Origin: Parasediminibacterium sp046546515
GTDB taxonomy: Bacteria; Bacteroidota; Bacteroidia; Chitinophagales; Chitinophagaceae
Reading direction: 5' to 3'
Length of the DNA: 64,000 bases
NCBI RefSeq assembly: GCF_046546515.1
Contig: NZ_JBKHKJ010000011.1
Coordinates: 74,461-138,460 of the forward strand
Every line of letters starts with the position of its first letter. The first letter of the stretch is position 1. The notes under the pieces are model-generated. The model was not told where the DNA came from. It saw only the letters and a program-made list of their open reading frames with translations, and ran no database searches. The translations under genes and the position numbers were made by a program. Positions 17,125 through 26,292 of this stretch are shown one piece after another.

Positions 17125-18033
17125 ATGGAAAAGAAACGCTTTGTTTTTATTTTTTTCATGGCAATCCTATCCTTCCAAGCTGTTTTTGCACAACAGGCGC
17201 AGGTCCTCACCGGAAGTTGGTTTAGCAATGGCACTGTGAAGGTAGATGGCGTTACCAACAACTACCTTGGGGAGTTGAAACTAGTGCAGAATGGCAGGGC
17301 AGTTATAGGCCAGTTCAATTATTATTTCAGGGATAGCCTTTTTACCAATAAGATCGAAGGTTTTTTCGACTTAGATTCTAGGTATTTGGTCATCAAGTCA
17401 TTCCCCATCATGCTGCACCAATCTACCAGCACCAAAAATGGTGTTGATTGTTCCATGAGGGGGGAGTTCCTGCTGCGTGTTTCAAGGGTCGGTTCTTTTT
17501 TGGCAGGTAGTTTCAAGGCAGATGATGCGTATAAATATACTTGTCCAGACATATTGTTCAGTTTTGAAAAATCAACCGATACCATCAGTCCTATAGCACA
17601 AGCAAAAGCTGCCACGGTAGCTTCCAAGATACCAGTTGATACAATTGCCAAAGATCCCATTGCCATTGCAACGCAAAAAATGTTTGAAAACCGCCCAAAG
17701 GAATATTTCAAGGAGTTGTTTATCTCATCAGGTAAAATAAACATCGAATTGTACGACAATGGAGCAATTGACTATGACTCCGTCAGCATTTTCCTAAACA
17801 ATAAATTAATTCTAAAAAAAACAATGCTTAGCTATGTTCCTATCAAGCTAACATTGCCGCTGGATAGCTTGCTGCCTTTTAACGAAATAAGTATGTTTGC
17901 AAATAATGAAGGCCAGATACCACCTAACACGGCAACGCTGGTGTTGATAGATGGCGACGATCGCTACGAATTGGAAATGAATAGTTCTTTAAACAGGACG
18001 GCCACGCTAAAGCTCTCTAGGAAAAGGCGGTAA
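17125..18033 (+). CDS. Secreted protein of unknown function
   Basis: Protein of 302 residues from the ATG at 17125 (MEKKRFVFIFFMAILSFQAVFAQ), which gives a textbook signal peptide. A TTG 27 bases upstream would add an unlikely leader. The N-terminal half (GSWFSNGTVKVDG, LVQNGRAVIGQF, FFDLDSRYLVIKS) looks like a beta-rich lipocalin-type fold. The C-terminal half (KINIELYDNGAIDYDSVSIF, NEGQIPPNTATLVLIDGDD) resembles a beta-sandwich domain seen in other Bacteroidota secreted proteins. No catalytic motif. Single gene with no obvious operon partners. Confidence 0.75.
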   Translation: MEKKRFVFIFFMAILSFQAVFAQQAQVLTGSWFSNGTVKVDGVTNNYLGELKLVQNGRAVIGQFNYYFRDSLFTNKIEGFFDLDSRYLVIKSFPIMLHQSTSTKNGVDCSMRGEFLLRVSRVGSFLAGSFKADDAYKYTCPDILFSFEKSTDTISPIAQAKAATVASKIPVDTIAKDPIAIATQKMFENRPKEYFKELFISSGKINIELYDNGAIDYDSVSIFLNNKLILKKTMLSYVPIKLTLPLDSLLPFNEISMFANNEGQIPPNTATLVLIDGDDRYELEMNSSLNRTATLKLSRKRR

Positions 18034-18267
18034 GGTAGTCGTATATTAGTTTTTCGTTTTGCCCCTCTTTTTTGGAGAGGGGTTGGAGTGAGGTCTAAAG
18101 GTCTGCGTAATCCATCTTTATTTCCCTAGTGCCACTTTGAGCTTTCTTGCCTTCATGGCTAGAAAAACAAAAGCAACAAAAAAATCTTTCTATTTAACAA
18201 AAAAGCATTTACTTTAAAACCTGCGATTGCCTGCCAGTAAATCATTGAATCATTAAATTAAAAAAAT
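18034..18267. other. Intergenic repeats before the transglutaminase gene
   Basis: Contains a CCCCTCTTTTTTGGAGAGGGG hairpin-type repeat near 18062-18082, also found in variant form near 22003, 24310, 25620 and 35088, and fragments of the GTGGC hairpin family. No gene seen. Confidence 0.5.
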
Positions 18268-21200
18268 ATGGCTATACGTGTAGCAATAAACCACAAAACT
18301 ACTTACAGTTACGATAGGCCGGTATCGTTGTCGCCACATATTTTCAGGCTTCGCCCTGCGGTTCATTCCCGCACGCCCATAGAAGCTTATACGCTTAAAA
18401 TTTCGCCCAAGAACCATTTTATCAATTGGCAGCAGGATCCGTTTGGCAACTACCAGGCAAGGGTAGTTTTCCCAGAGCAAACCACAGAGTTGGAAGTAGA
18501 AGTAGAGGTAATTGCCGACATGGTAGTAATAAACCCCTTCGATTTCTTTGTAGAGGAATATGCCGAAAAATACCCTTTTACTTATGCTCCGCACCTGCAA
18601 AAAGAGCTGATACCTTATTTTGAAATAACTGAAGAAGGGGAGTTGCTTACCGAATGGCTTGAAAACCTGGAAGTAGCACCGGAAATGACCATTAACGACT
18701 TTTTGGTGTTTATTAACCAAAAAGTATTTCAAGACATCAAGTATTCCATCCGCATGGAAGCGGGTGTGCAAACGCCCGAAGAAACCCTTGGAAAAGCCTT
18801 GGGTTCTTGTCGGGACAGTGCTTGGCTGCTGGTGCAGATATTGCGGCATCTTGGCTTGGCCTCCCGTTTTGTGTCGGGTTATCTGGTGCAATTGACCTCT
18901 GATATAAAATCGTTGGATGGCCCTTCTGGCCCAGAGGCAGATTTTACAGATTTACATGCGTGGACAGAAGTATATATACCCGGTGCAGGCTGGATAGGCT
19001 TAGATTCCACCTCTGGCCTGTTTGCTGGTGAAGGGCATATACCTTTGGCTTGCACGCCGCACTATGCCAGTGCCGCCCCAGTGGTAGGCGCAATGGACAA
19101 ATGTGAAACAGAATTTGCATTTTCCAATTCCGTTACCCGTATCCATGAGGATCCACGGGTTACCAAACCCTATACCGACCAGCAATGGGCAGCTATTGAT
19201 GCCACTGGCTACAAAATAGACGAAGACCTGTTAAAAGGCGATGTACGCATGACGATGGGAGGGGAGCCAACCTTTGTATCGGTTGATGACATGGAACATG
19301 CCCAGTGGAATACAGAAGCCGATGGCTTGCACAAGCGTATCTTGGCACATGACTTGATTTTCCGCTTGCGGGAAAAATTTGGCCCCGAAGGAATGCTGCA
19401 TTATGGGCAAGGCAAATGGTACCCCGGCGAGCCATTGCCGCGCTGGCAATACGGCCTGTTTTGGCGTAAAGATGGTGTACCTGTCTGGAAAAACAAAGCC
19501 TTGATGGCGTTGGAGACCAACCCAATAAAATATACCCATGTAGAAGCAGAAGCCGTGGCCAAAGAATTAGCCAGGCGGCTTGCCATAAGTACAGACAATG
19601 TAATGGCTGCTTATGAAGACGTATTTTATTTTTTATGGTCAGAAGAAAAGATACCTGTAAACATAGACCCGCTAAAAGCCAACCTGCACGACAGCATAGA
19701 ACGCCGCACGCTTGCACAATTATTGAACAGGGGGCTAGACAAGCCTGCTGGTTTTGTGCTGCCGCTGGAATGGAACCATTGGAACAACAAATGGCGTAGC
19801 TGCGAGTGGATATTGAATATGCCCAATTTATTCCTTATCCCTGGCAATTCGCCTATTGGCTTACGGTTGCCGCTAAAGTCTTTGCCAGCAGTGGCTAAAG
19901 ACCGTGCGCCACAAGTGGTGGAAAGGAGCTTGTTTGAAGAACTGCCCGAACTGGAAGACTACCACGAAAGTATAGAAAGCCGCTATGGCGAAGTGTCAGA
20001 ACACTTGGCACCGCCTGATAGGCTGAAAGAAAACCAAGAAAAGGGGGGCGGCAAAGAAACAGCAATAGCTAAAAAAGTAGGTAAGGAAGACACTTCTGGC
20101 AAACGCCCGGAAATAAAAAAGGAAGAAGAAAAAGAAACACAACCTGAGTTTTTTGTAGATGTTATAAAAACCAGCCTTTGCGTAGAAGCAAGGGAAGGCA
20201 TTATTTATATATTCATACCGCCAGTGGCGTATGCAGAGCATTATTTAGATTTAATCGCATCAATAGAAGCCACTGCTGAAAAACTTAAAATCCCCGTGCG
20301 AATTGAGGGCTACGAGCCACCAAGGGACAACCGCATGGAACGCATGGTGGTTTCACCAGACCCGGGTGTGATTGAGGTAAACATACACCCTGCCAAAAAC
20401 TGGCAGGAACTGAAGGATAATATTGATACCCTGTACGACCAAGCATTTTATGCCCGCCTCGGCACAGAAAAATTCATGCTCGATGGCCGCCACACAGGCA
20501 CAGGCGGTGGCAACCACATAACCATTGGCGGTGCTATACCTAGCGACAGCCCCATACTCCGCCGCCCCGATGTGCTGCGTAGTTTAATCACTTACTGGCA
20601 GCACCACCCAGGCTTGTCGTACCTGTTCTCTGGTTCGTTTATTGGGCCAACCAGCCAAGCACCCCGTTTTGACGAAGGCCGAAGCGAAAAGCTGTACGAG
20701 ATGGAGATAGCTTTTAGCCAGGTGCCAGAAGGAGGCTTTGTGCCATTCTGGTTGGTGGACAGGTTGTTCAGGCATTTGCTTACAGACATCACGGGCAACA
20801 CGCACCGTGCAGAATTTTGTATAGATAAACTGTTCTCGCCCGATTCATCCACTGGCAGGCTGGGCATACTAGAGCTAAGGGCTTTTGACATGCCGCCGCA
20901 CAAGCAAATGAGCCTGGTGCAGATGGTGTTGATACGTGGGTTGATAGCCATGTTCTGGAACAAGCCTTACAAACACGACCTAGTAAGGTGGGGCACAGAA
21001 CTGCACGACAAATTCATGTTGCCGCACTATGTGCGGGAAGATTTGATGGACGTGGTAAGGGACCTGAACGGGGCAGACTACGCATTCAATATCAGTTGGT
21101 TCGAGCCGTTTTTCGAGTTCCGTTTCCCGCATTATGGGTCTATCGACGTGCAAGGTATCCATTTAGAAATACGCATGGGCATAGAGCCTTGGCATGTGCT

Positions 21201-21795
21201 TGGCGAAGAAATGAGCAGCAGCGGCACCGCCCGTTTTGTAGATTCCTCACTGGAAAGGGTACAGGTAAAACTCACGGGCATGAACGAAGCCCGCTATATA
21301 TTGCTTTGCAATGGGGCAAGGGTGCCTTTGCGGGCAACAACCATCCTGGGCGAATATGTGTGCGGCGTGCGCTACCGGGCATGGCAGCCGCCTAGTGCCT
21401 TGCACCCCACTATTGGCGTGGACACGCCATTGACTTTTGATATTGTGGACGTATGGAACGGCCGAAGCATAGGCGGCTGTACCTATTATGTGTCGCACCC
21501 AGGCGGCAGGAGCTACGAAACCTTCCCTGTAAACAGCTACGAGGCAGAATCGAGAAGGGTAAACCGTTTCTGGAACCAAGGCTTTACGCCAGATGCGCTG
21601 AACGAGCAATTGCCAGAAGTGTTCCTACAACCAAGAAGGGATGCCGCACAAGAAAGCCCAGCGGCAGGCGTGCAGCATTTTATCCGCCAGAACCGTGTGC
21701 CGTTCATGTTCGACCCACCACCGTTGGAAATAAACAAAGAATACCCTGCCACGTTGGATTTAAGGCAGACATGGGGGAAGAGACACCAGAAATAA
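18268..21795 (+). CDS. Transglutaminase-like protein with C-terminal DUF2126
   Basis: Protein of 1175 residues. Residues about 1-110 form the bacterial transglutaminase N-terminal domain. A transglutaminase-like cysteine protease core follows with Cys in LGSCRDSAWLL, His in DLHAWTEVYIPG and Asp in GLDSTSG, a complete catalytic triad. From about 310 to the end lies DUF2126 (MTMGGEPTFVS, TGTGGGNHITIGG), interrupted by a charged Lys/Glu linker near 575-630. Length and domain order match known transglutaminase/DUF2126 proteins, which often sit near circularly permuted ATP-grasp genes in peptide-ligase-like clusters. None is adjacent here. The substrate is unknown. Confidence 0.92.
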   Translation: MAIRVAINHKTTYSYDRPVSLSPHIFRLRPAVHSRTPIEAYTLKISPKNHFINWQQDPFGNYQARVVFPEQTTELEVEVEVIADMVVINPFDFFVEEYAEKYPFTYAPHLQKELIPYFEITEEGELLTEWLENLEVAPEMTINDFLVFINQKVFQDIKYSIRMEAGVQTPEETLGKALGSCRDSAWLLVQILRHLGLASRFVSGYLVQLTSDIKSLDGPSGPEADFTDLHAWTEVYIPGAGWIGLDSTSGLFAGEGHIPLACTPHYASAAPVVGAMDKCETEFAFSNSVTRIHEDPRVTKPYTDQQWAAIDATGYKIDEDLLKGDVRMTMGGEPTFVSVDDMEHAQWNTEADGLHKRILAHDLIFRLREKFGPEGMLHYGQGKWYPGEPLPRWQYGLFWRKDGVPVWKNKALMALETNPIKYTHVEAEAVAKELARRLAISTDNVMAAYEDVFYFLWSEEKIPVNIDPLKANLHDSIERRTLAQLLNRGLDKPAGFVLPLEWNHWNNKWRSCEWILNMPNLFLIPGNSPIGLRLPLKSLPAVAKDRAPQVVERSLFEELPELEDYHESIESRYGEVSEHLAPPDRLKENQEKGGGKETAIAKKVGKEDTSGKRPEIKKEEEKETQPEFFVDVIKTSLCVEAREGIIYIFIPPVAYAEHYLDLIASIEATAEKLKIPVRIEGYEPPRDNRMERMVVSPDPGVIEVNIHPAKNWQELKDNIDTLYDQAFYARLGTEKFMLDGRHTGTGGGNHITIGGAIPSDSPILRRPDVLRSLITYWQHHPGLSYLFSGSFIGPTSQAPRFDEGRSEKLYEMEIAFSQVPEGGFVPFWLVDRLFRHLLTDITGNTHRAEFCIDKLFSPDSSTGRLGILELRAFDMPPHKQMSLVQMVLIRGLIAMFWNKPYKHDLVRWGTELHDKFMLPHYVREDLMDVVRDLNGADYAFNISWFEPFFEFRFPHYGSIDVQGIHLEIRMGIEPWHVLGEEMSSSGTARFVDSSLERVQVKLTGMNEARYILLCNGARVPLRATTILGEYVCGVRYRAWQPPSALHPTIGVDTPLTFDIVDVWNGRSIGGCTYYVSHPGGRSYETFPVNSYEAESRRVNRFWNQGFTPDALNEQLPEVFLQPRRDAAQESPAAGVQHFIRQNRVPFMFDPPPLEINKEYPATLDLRQTWGKRHQK

Positions 21796-21831
21796 TTAGG
21801 AATTAATAATTAAGAATTGATATTTGGTGAT

Positions 21832-21862
21832 GAGGCTGCCTTTTTTGGGCAGCCTTTTTTTT
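21832..21862 (+). terminator. Intrinsic terminator after the DUF2126 gene
   Basis: GAGGCTGCC and GGGCAGCC form a stem over a T6 loop, followed by T8, about 37 bp after the stop codon. Confidence 0.85.
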
Positions 21863-21871
21863 GTGTTGCTT

Positions 21872-22090
21872 TTTTAGCCACAAAGGCACAAAAACACAAA
21901 GAAGCACGAAGAAAAGAAGGTAAAAAGGTATCGATAAGGATTTTTTATTTTATCAACCTTTTTGCGTAATCCTTTGTGTCCTTTAAAGTGAAACGGTTTT
22001 TAATTCCCCTCTTGGAGGGGTGGCCGGTAGGCCGGGGTGGTTATTCCTCTTGTGCTTCTTTGCGAAAAATCTTTGTGTTCTTTGTGGTTA
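21872..22090. repeat. Cluster of GTGGC and GGAGGGG intergenic repeats
   Basis: Contains TTAGCCACAAAGGCACA on the left, a GGAGGGGTGGCCGG segment (about 22013-22026) and CTTTGTGTTCTTTGTGG on the right. It looks like a hairpin-repeat copy split by a second repeat. No gene. Confidence 0.5.
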
Positions 22091-22098
22091 AATATTTT

Positions 22099-22152
22099 TT
22101 TGAAGCATTTTTTTTGAAGCACTTTAAAGTGCTTCAAAAAAAATGCTTCAAA
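22099..22152. promoter_or_regulatory. Perfect 54-bp palindrome upstream of HTH gene
   Basis: Every base from 22099 to 22152 pairs with its mirror; the centre is ACTTTAAAGT. Each arm contains GAAGCA twice (TTTGAAGCA then TTTTTTTTGAAGCAC), so the site presents two inverted pairs of the same half-site. It ends nine bases before the ATG of the HTH gene, where an operator would overlap the promoter or the ribosome-binding region. An alternative reading is a terminator hairpin. Confidence 0.6.
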
Positions 22153-22160
22153 TTTGTTGA

Positions 22161-22706
22161 ATGAAAATTTACCAAGAAAAAACAAACCTTGCCGAGCTAC
22201 GTGATTTTTATGGCATATTGCAAAAAGACATGGCTATTTACTTGGGCGTAAGCCGTGGGCAAATGAGCAACATGGAATACGACCGCCGTTCTTGGCCAAC
22301 CGACACGGTAATCAAGCAAATATTAATGGAGCCGATAAACCTGCCGCCGATGCCCGCTGCTTTGCAGGAACAGATAGATGCCTTGTACCAGCAAGACAAA
22401 GATAATTGGGCGAAAGAACAAAAGCTAGCCGCCGACAAAGCCAAGCAAATGCTGCAAACCTTGCAAACAGACATGGCCACCCTGCAACAGAAAGCACAGC
22501 AAGCAACTAATACCCTGCGCCTTGCCGCCGCTATATTGGAAAAACTAACCACCGAAGCCAGTACAACAACAGAAAAAGACCGCACCCTATGGGCTGCCCT
22601 GCAACAAAAAGCGTGGATACAACTGCGTGAAAATGGCCCCGCAGCACAAGGGAAATTGCAGGAGAAAATAGATGGGTTGTTGGTGTTTGTGGGCAAGTGG
22701 GGATAG
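22161..22706 (+). CDS. HTH (XRE-like) regulator with coiled-coil tail
   Basis: Protein of 181 residues. The N-terminal HTH (about 12-50: YGILQKDMAIYLGVSRGQMSN) matches the Cro/C1 fold. The rest is a long Gln/Lys/Ala-rich helix (about 70-150) that should form a coiled coil and dimerise, ending in a short hydrophobic tail. The gene stands alone behind a perfect palindrome, which suggests autoregulation. Codon use is richer in GC than the surrounding intergenic DNA but similar to the preceding gene. The target genes are unknown. Confidence 0.75.
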   Translation: MKIYQEKTNLAELRDFYGILQKDMAIYLGVSRGQMSNMEYDRRSWPTDTVIKQILMEPINLPPMPAALQEQIDALYQQDKDNWAKEQKLAADKAKQMLQTLQTDMATLQQKAQQATNTLRLAAAILEKLTTEASTTTEKDRTLWAALQQKAWIQLRENGPAAQGKLQEKIDGLLVFVGKWG

Positions 22707-23152
22707 GGGATTTTGAAAAAAAATTAGTTTCAGAAGTAATGAATTCCACTCTGGCATGGCTCTGGCCTGTACTTGCCCATTACTTATTTTCGCAATGCAA
22801 ATAGCTTAGCTTCTTATAGCACTTATAGCATTAAAATAAAAACCTTTCAGCCCAAAACTTTAGAATCGTATTTATCAAGTAACGGCAAGGCACAGACCTG
22901 GAGGCCATGCGCCAGTGCAATTACACACCTGCGCTAGTGGGGTAATTAACGCTAGGTTCAGGCTGGTAGCATGCCCAGCGAGTATAAAGCGTGAAATATT
23001 TTCTACCTTTTTGGCTAGGTATAAGTAAGCATTTCTCTGTGCAGTTTATAATTGTGCTTTTTAATGTATTTTTTTAAAAAAACATCCATAGCTTTTTCAA
23101 AAATCTAATATGGCTTGTTTATTGGATGTAATACAATCCTAAATCAATATTT
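22707..23152. other. Intergenic region without a recognised gene
   Basis: About 450 bp. It holds short palindromic pieces (GCGCCAGTGCAATTACAC followed by GCGCTAGTGGGGTAATTA), a weak repeat, and an AT-rich run before the metallopeptidase start. No coding sequence is convincing. Confidence 0.4.
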
Positions 23153-23986
23153 ATGGACTGGAGAGGACTAAGGGAAAGTGATAATATAGAAGACCGCAGG
23201 GGAAGTGGTGGCTTATTGGTTGGGGGAGGCGTGATAGGTACGATAATAGCCGCAGTTATTTATTTGCTCGGGGGAAACCAGTCAGCAGTTTTGCCCCCTT
23301 CGCAACAGGCGCCAGCTTCTCAAAACACGAGAAGCATGAGCACCGAAGATGACAGTACAAAACATTTTGTAGGCGTTGTACTAGCTGAAACAGAAGATGT
23401 ATGGGGTAAATTATTTACAGAAATGGGCAAACATTATTCAAAGCCCAAATTGGTGCTTTTTACCAGAAGCACACAAAGCGGTTGTGGTGGGGCTTCGTCT
23501 GCGACAGGGCCTTTTTATTGCCCCAGCGACCAAAAAGTGTATTTGGATATCTCTTTTTTCAATGAAATGCAAAACCGCTTTAATGTGGCTGGCAATTTTG
23601 CCTCGGCTTATGTTGTAGCCCACGAAGTTGGGCATCATGTACAGGACTTATTGGGAATTAGCAGCCGGGTAAGCAGGTTGCAGCAGCAAGGCAATCAATC
23701 AGAAGCTAATAAATTATCCGTAAAACTGGAATTACAAGCAGATTTCATGGCAGGCATCTGGGCTCATTATGCAAAAGACCTGCATAATAATATTAGTTTG
23801 GAGGATATTCAATCTGCTCTTAATGCTGCAAATGCAATAGGCGATGACCGTTTACAAAAAGAAGCACAAGGATATGTGGTGCCAGATGCATTTACACATG
23901 GTACTTCCAAACAAAGGATGTATTGGTTTAAGAAAGGATTTGATACAGGGGATATTAGTAAAGGTGATACTTTTTTGGAAAATTAA
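23153..23986 (+). CDS. Neutral zinc metallopeptidase (YpfJ family)
   Basis: Protein of 277 residues with the conserved N-terminus MDWRGLRESDNIEDRRG typical of YpfJ-type proteins. A glycine-rich transmembrane segment lies near residues 19-41. The zinc motif HEVGHH is at about 157-162, with a downstream ELQADFMAG segment supplying the third ligand/catalytic region. The SGCGGASSATGPFYCPSDQKVY signature of the family is present. The active domain should face the periplasm. Single gene, full length. The physiological substrate is unknown. Confidence 0.94.
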   Translation: MDWRGLRESDNIEDRRGSGGLLVGGGVIGTIIAAVIYLLGGNQSAVLPPSQQAPASQNTRSMSTEDDSTKHFVGVVLAETEDVWGKLFTEMGKHYSKPKLVLFTRSTQSGCGGASSATGPFYCPSDQKVYLDISFFNEMQNRFNVAGNFASAYVVAHEVGHHVQDLLGISSRVSRLQQQGNQSEANKLSVKLELQADFMAGIWAHYAKDLHNNISLEDIQSALNAANAIGDDRLQKEAQGYVVPDAFTHGTSKQRMYWFKKGFDTGDISKGDTFLEN

Positions 23987-24112
23987 TTCCTGTAAAGTCT
24001 TTTATTCTTTGCAATGGGTATTTGCAAAATACCGGTTTTGCAAGATCCCTGCTAGCGCACGAGACTTAATAATTAAGGGATGATGTCTCGCGCCTAATGC
24101 GTTTTCCTCGCT

Positions 24113-24390
24113 AGCGTACGAAACAAAAAAGAATTGCTGCTACCGCACGCCTTTGGAATATTCCCCGCTAGCACACGAGCTTAAATAAAAAGTTGGCTGC
24201 TGGTGCACGCCTGTGGCGTGTTCCCTTCGCTTCAATCCCTGCAAGTATTACATATCCCTTTTAGCCCAAACATAACATTCAGAAAGTTTCATTTTGTCGG
24301 AGGCTGGCTCCCCTCTCCCCCCGGAGAGGGGTTGGGGGTGAGGTCTAACTGACCACTGACCACTGACCACTGACCACTGACCACTGACTG
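24113..24390. repeat. Long direct repeat, copy A (GCTAGC/CACGCC repeat block)
   Basis: Block beginning CTAGCGTACGAAACAAAAAA and ending in a heptamer array of GACCACT units (about 24349-24388). It is about 90 percent alike to 25361-25686, minus a segment of about 60 bp. It contains a CCCCTCTCC/GGAGAGGGG hairpin. The whole 23987-24659 gap is repeat material; two overlapping frames at 24398-24636 are not convincing genes. Confidence 0.7.
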
Positions 24391-24659
24391 CTAGCGCATG
24401 AAACAAAAAAAAATGCTGCTGGTTCACGCCACTTGCATATTGCCTCTGCTACTATCTCACCATGCGGCAAACAAGTACTGCAAGGCACAAGCGGCACGTT
24501 TACACAGCCTCACAAAATTGTGGTCTACGCTATGGGCAAACAATTTTATACCTACTTTTTGCCCAACAGCCCAAAGCAAGGTTTGCAACCCCCTATCTAC
24601 TGCGTGTGTAACTTTGCTAAAAGGGTAGGAGTATAACAAGAATTACTATTTTTGAATGC

Positions 24660-25109
24660 ATGAAACTTGATAAATATCCTGTAATTGTAGGCGAGGCTTC
24701 AATGGTTTTTGAGTTCATTAGCGAAGGCATCAATGGCAGGGTTTCAAAATTGGTTATTTATAGCGAGACACATTTGCATAATTTCTATAACTTAGGTTTC
24801 GGCGACAAGCATGAAACAACGGGTGAAATTGACGATGAAGTAGTTACTAATAATGGCGATAGCGAAAAAGTATTGGCTACAGTTGCCGCTACACTATACA
24901 CGTTTACGGACAAGTTTCCTAATGCAATGGTCTTTGCAGCTGGCAGCACAAAAGCCCGTACAAGGCTTTATAGGATAGGGATAAGCAATAATATAGCAAC
25001 GATTAGTGAAGATTTTGAAGTGTTTGGGCTTGTTGGCGAAAACACTTGGCTACATTTTCAAAAACAAATGGACTTTGAAGCATTTTTGGTAAAAAGAAAA
25101 AAGAAGTAA
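24660..25109 (+). CDS. DUF6934-like protein
   Basis: Protein of 149 residues starting MKLDKYPVI. It resembles small Bacteroidota proteins of the DUF6934 type (FEFISEGINGRVSKLVIY, NLGFGDKH, NGDSEKVLATVAATLY, KARTRLYRIGI). No known activity. A 50-codon gene starts 9 bp after the stop, and the two are flanked by long direct repeats. Such two-gene arrangements in repeat-rich islands can be toxin-antitoxin-like, but nothing in the sequence proves that. Confidence 0.75.
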   Translation: MKLDKYPVIVGEASMVFEFISEGINGRVSKLVIYSETHLHNFYNLGFGDKHETTGEIDDEVVTNNGDSEKVLATVAATLYTFTDKFPNAMVFAAGSTKARTRLYRIGISNNIATISEDFEVFGLVGENTWLHFQKQMDFEAFLVKRKKK

Positions 25110-25118
25110 CTTTACACC

Positions 25119-25271
25119 ATGAAACAAGCAAAAAAAACAGATAAGCACCCAACCATCATAAAGGTTGATAAAACCTTAGACAAGTACCTTGAAAAAAACT
25201 TGTTCAAGGAAAAAATAGATAAAGCCAACCATGTATTAAAAACAGTGGGCATCCCTAAATTTGAACATTAG
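25119..25271 (+). CDS. Small 50-residue protein paired with DUF6934 gene
   Basis: Open frame MKQAKKTDKHPTIIKVDKTL through a C-terminal GIPKFEH, 50 residues, very lysine-rich. It starts 9 bp after the DUF6934 stop. Tight spacing and normal codon use support a real gene. Charged, with no domain recognised. It may act with the upstream protein. Confidence 0.6.
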   Translation: MKQAKKTDKHPTIIKVDKTLDKYLEKNLFKEKIDKANHVLKTVGIPKFEH

Positions 25272-25360
25272 CCAACTTGTGTCCCGTCCGTTTTAGACCA
25301 AATAATTAGTGGCTTATGCCTTAGGCTAAAGGCGTATTCCCTCCGCTAAAATCTCCCCCA

Positions 25361-25686
25361 CTAGCGCACGAAACAAAAAAGAATTGCTGCTTGTGCACGC
25401 CTTTGGTATGTTCCCCGCTAGCACACGAGCTTAAATAAAAAGCGGGCTGCTAGCGCACGGCTTTTACGTGTGCCTTCGCTTAGCTTGTTTACAGTGTACT
25501 CCCCGTTGCTGGTGCACGCCTGTGGCGTGTTCCCTTCGCTTCAATCCCTGCAAGTATTACATATCCCTTTTACCCCAATCATAACATTCAGAAAGTTTCA
25601 TTTTGTCGGAGGCTGGTTCCCCTCTCCCCCCGGAGAGGGGTTGGGGGTGAGGTCTCACTGACCACTCACCACTGACCACTCGCCAC
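25361..25686. repeat. Long direct repeat, copy B
   Basis: Second copy of the block at 24113-24390, in the same orientation, with an extra segment of about 60 bp near 25441-25505 and a degenerate CCACT heptamer tail. Together the copies enclose the DUF6934 pair. The surrounding gap 25272-25857 has no gene. Confidence 0.7.
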
Positions 25687-25692
25687 TAAAAT

Positions 25693-25745
25693 CCTATATG
25701 GGGGAAATATGCCCCCATGAGCGTCCAAAAATGCCCCCATATAGG
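25693..25745 (+). repeat. 53-bp inverted-terminus element, copy 1
   Basis: CCTATATGGGGG at the left and CCCCCATATAGG at the right form 12-bp perfect terminal inverted repeats, extended to 15 bp here by AAT/ATT. The inner sequence ATATGCCCCCATGAG is shared with copies at 41407 and 55383. All three copies are exactly 53 bp. Confidence 0.75.
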
Positions 25746-25857
25746 ATTGTACTTTTTTTATTCCCGTATATCCTGCCCAATTTTACACAGTTAAGCCCAT
25801 CCTCCAGCTAGCAACCAGTAGGGATAGGCAATTATGCATAAAATAATTTAAAAAACA

Positions 25858-26292
25858 ATGAAAAAAGAACGTCTATTGGCAGCATCGCTTTACATCAATT
25901 CATCTCTTACACACGAAGAAGTGGCAGGTATCGTAAACGTGTCTATTAGCAGTATTGCCCGATGGGCTCAAACCGACAAATGGAAGTTGCAGCGTACCGC
26001 TAGGCAGGTTACCGCCGAACAAATTATTGCCAACTATTATACACTCATAGCCGATATTCAGTCACAAGCCTTAGAAGAAAATCGGCAGCTCACGCCGATA
26101 GAGGTAAACAACCTGCACAAGATGGCGGCTAGCATAGAAAAACTCAATAGTAAACTTAGCCTCGGCAATTATTACAAGATACTCAACGAGTTCGCAAGCG
26201 AGCTAATGCAATACGACATAGAAGCCGCAAAAATCTTAGGTAAATACATGATGGAATTTCTGAATAGAAAAGGAAAGCAACTTGAGCCTTAG
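25858..26292 (+). CDS. Orphan HTH protein resembling a phage terminase small subunit
   Basis: Protein of 144 residues. The N-terminal HTH (about 4-45: LAASLYINSSLTHEEVAGIV, SISSIARWAQTDKW) resembles the DNA-binding part of phage terminase small subunits and related transposase adaptor proteins. The helical rest (QLTPIEVNNLHKMAASIEKL) also fits. No large terminase or other phage gene is near, so this is a lone remnant or has been recruited. The start ATG follows an AAAAAACA run with no strong Shine-Dalgarno, usual in Bacteroidota. Confidence 0.6.
   Translation: MKKERLLAASLYINSSLTHEEVAGIVNVSISSIARWAQTDKWKLQRTARQVTAEQIIANYYTLIADIQSQALEENRQLTPIEVNNLHKMAASIEKLNSKLSLGNYYKILNEFASELMQYDIEAAKILGKYMMEFLNRKGKQLEP

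Noticed and set aside
22099..22152. Palindrome as a simple terminator
   Set aside because: It lies just before a start codon and repeats the same half-site four times; the preceding gene already ends at a separate terminator at 21832. Not fully excluded.
24398..24636. Two overlapping small frames before the DUF6934 gene
   Set aside because: They overlap in different frames within repeat DNA; neither shows a domain or convincing start, so no gene is called.
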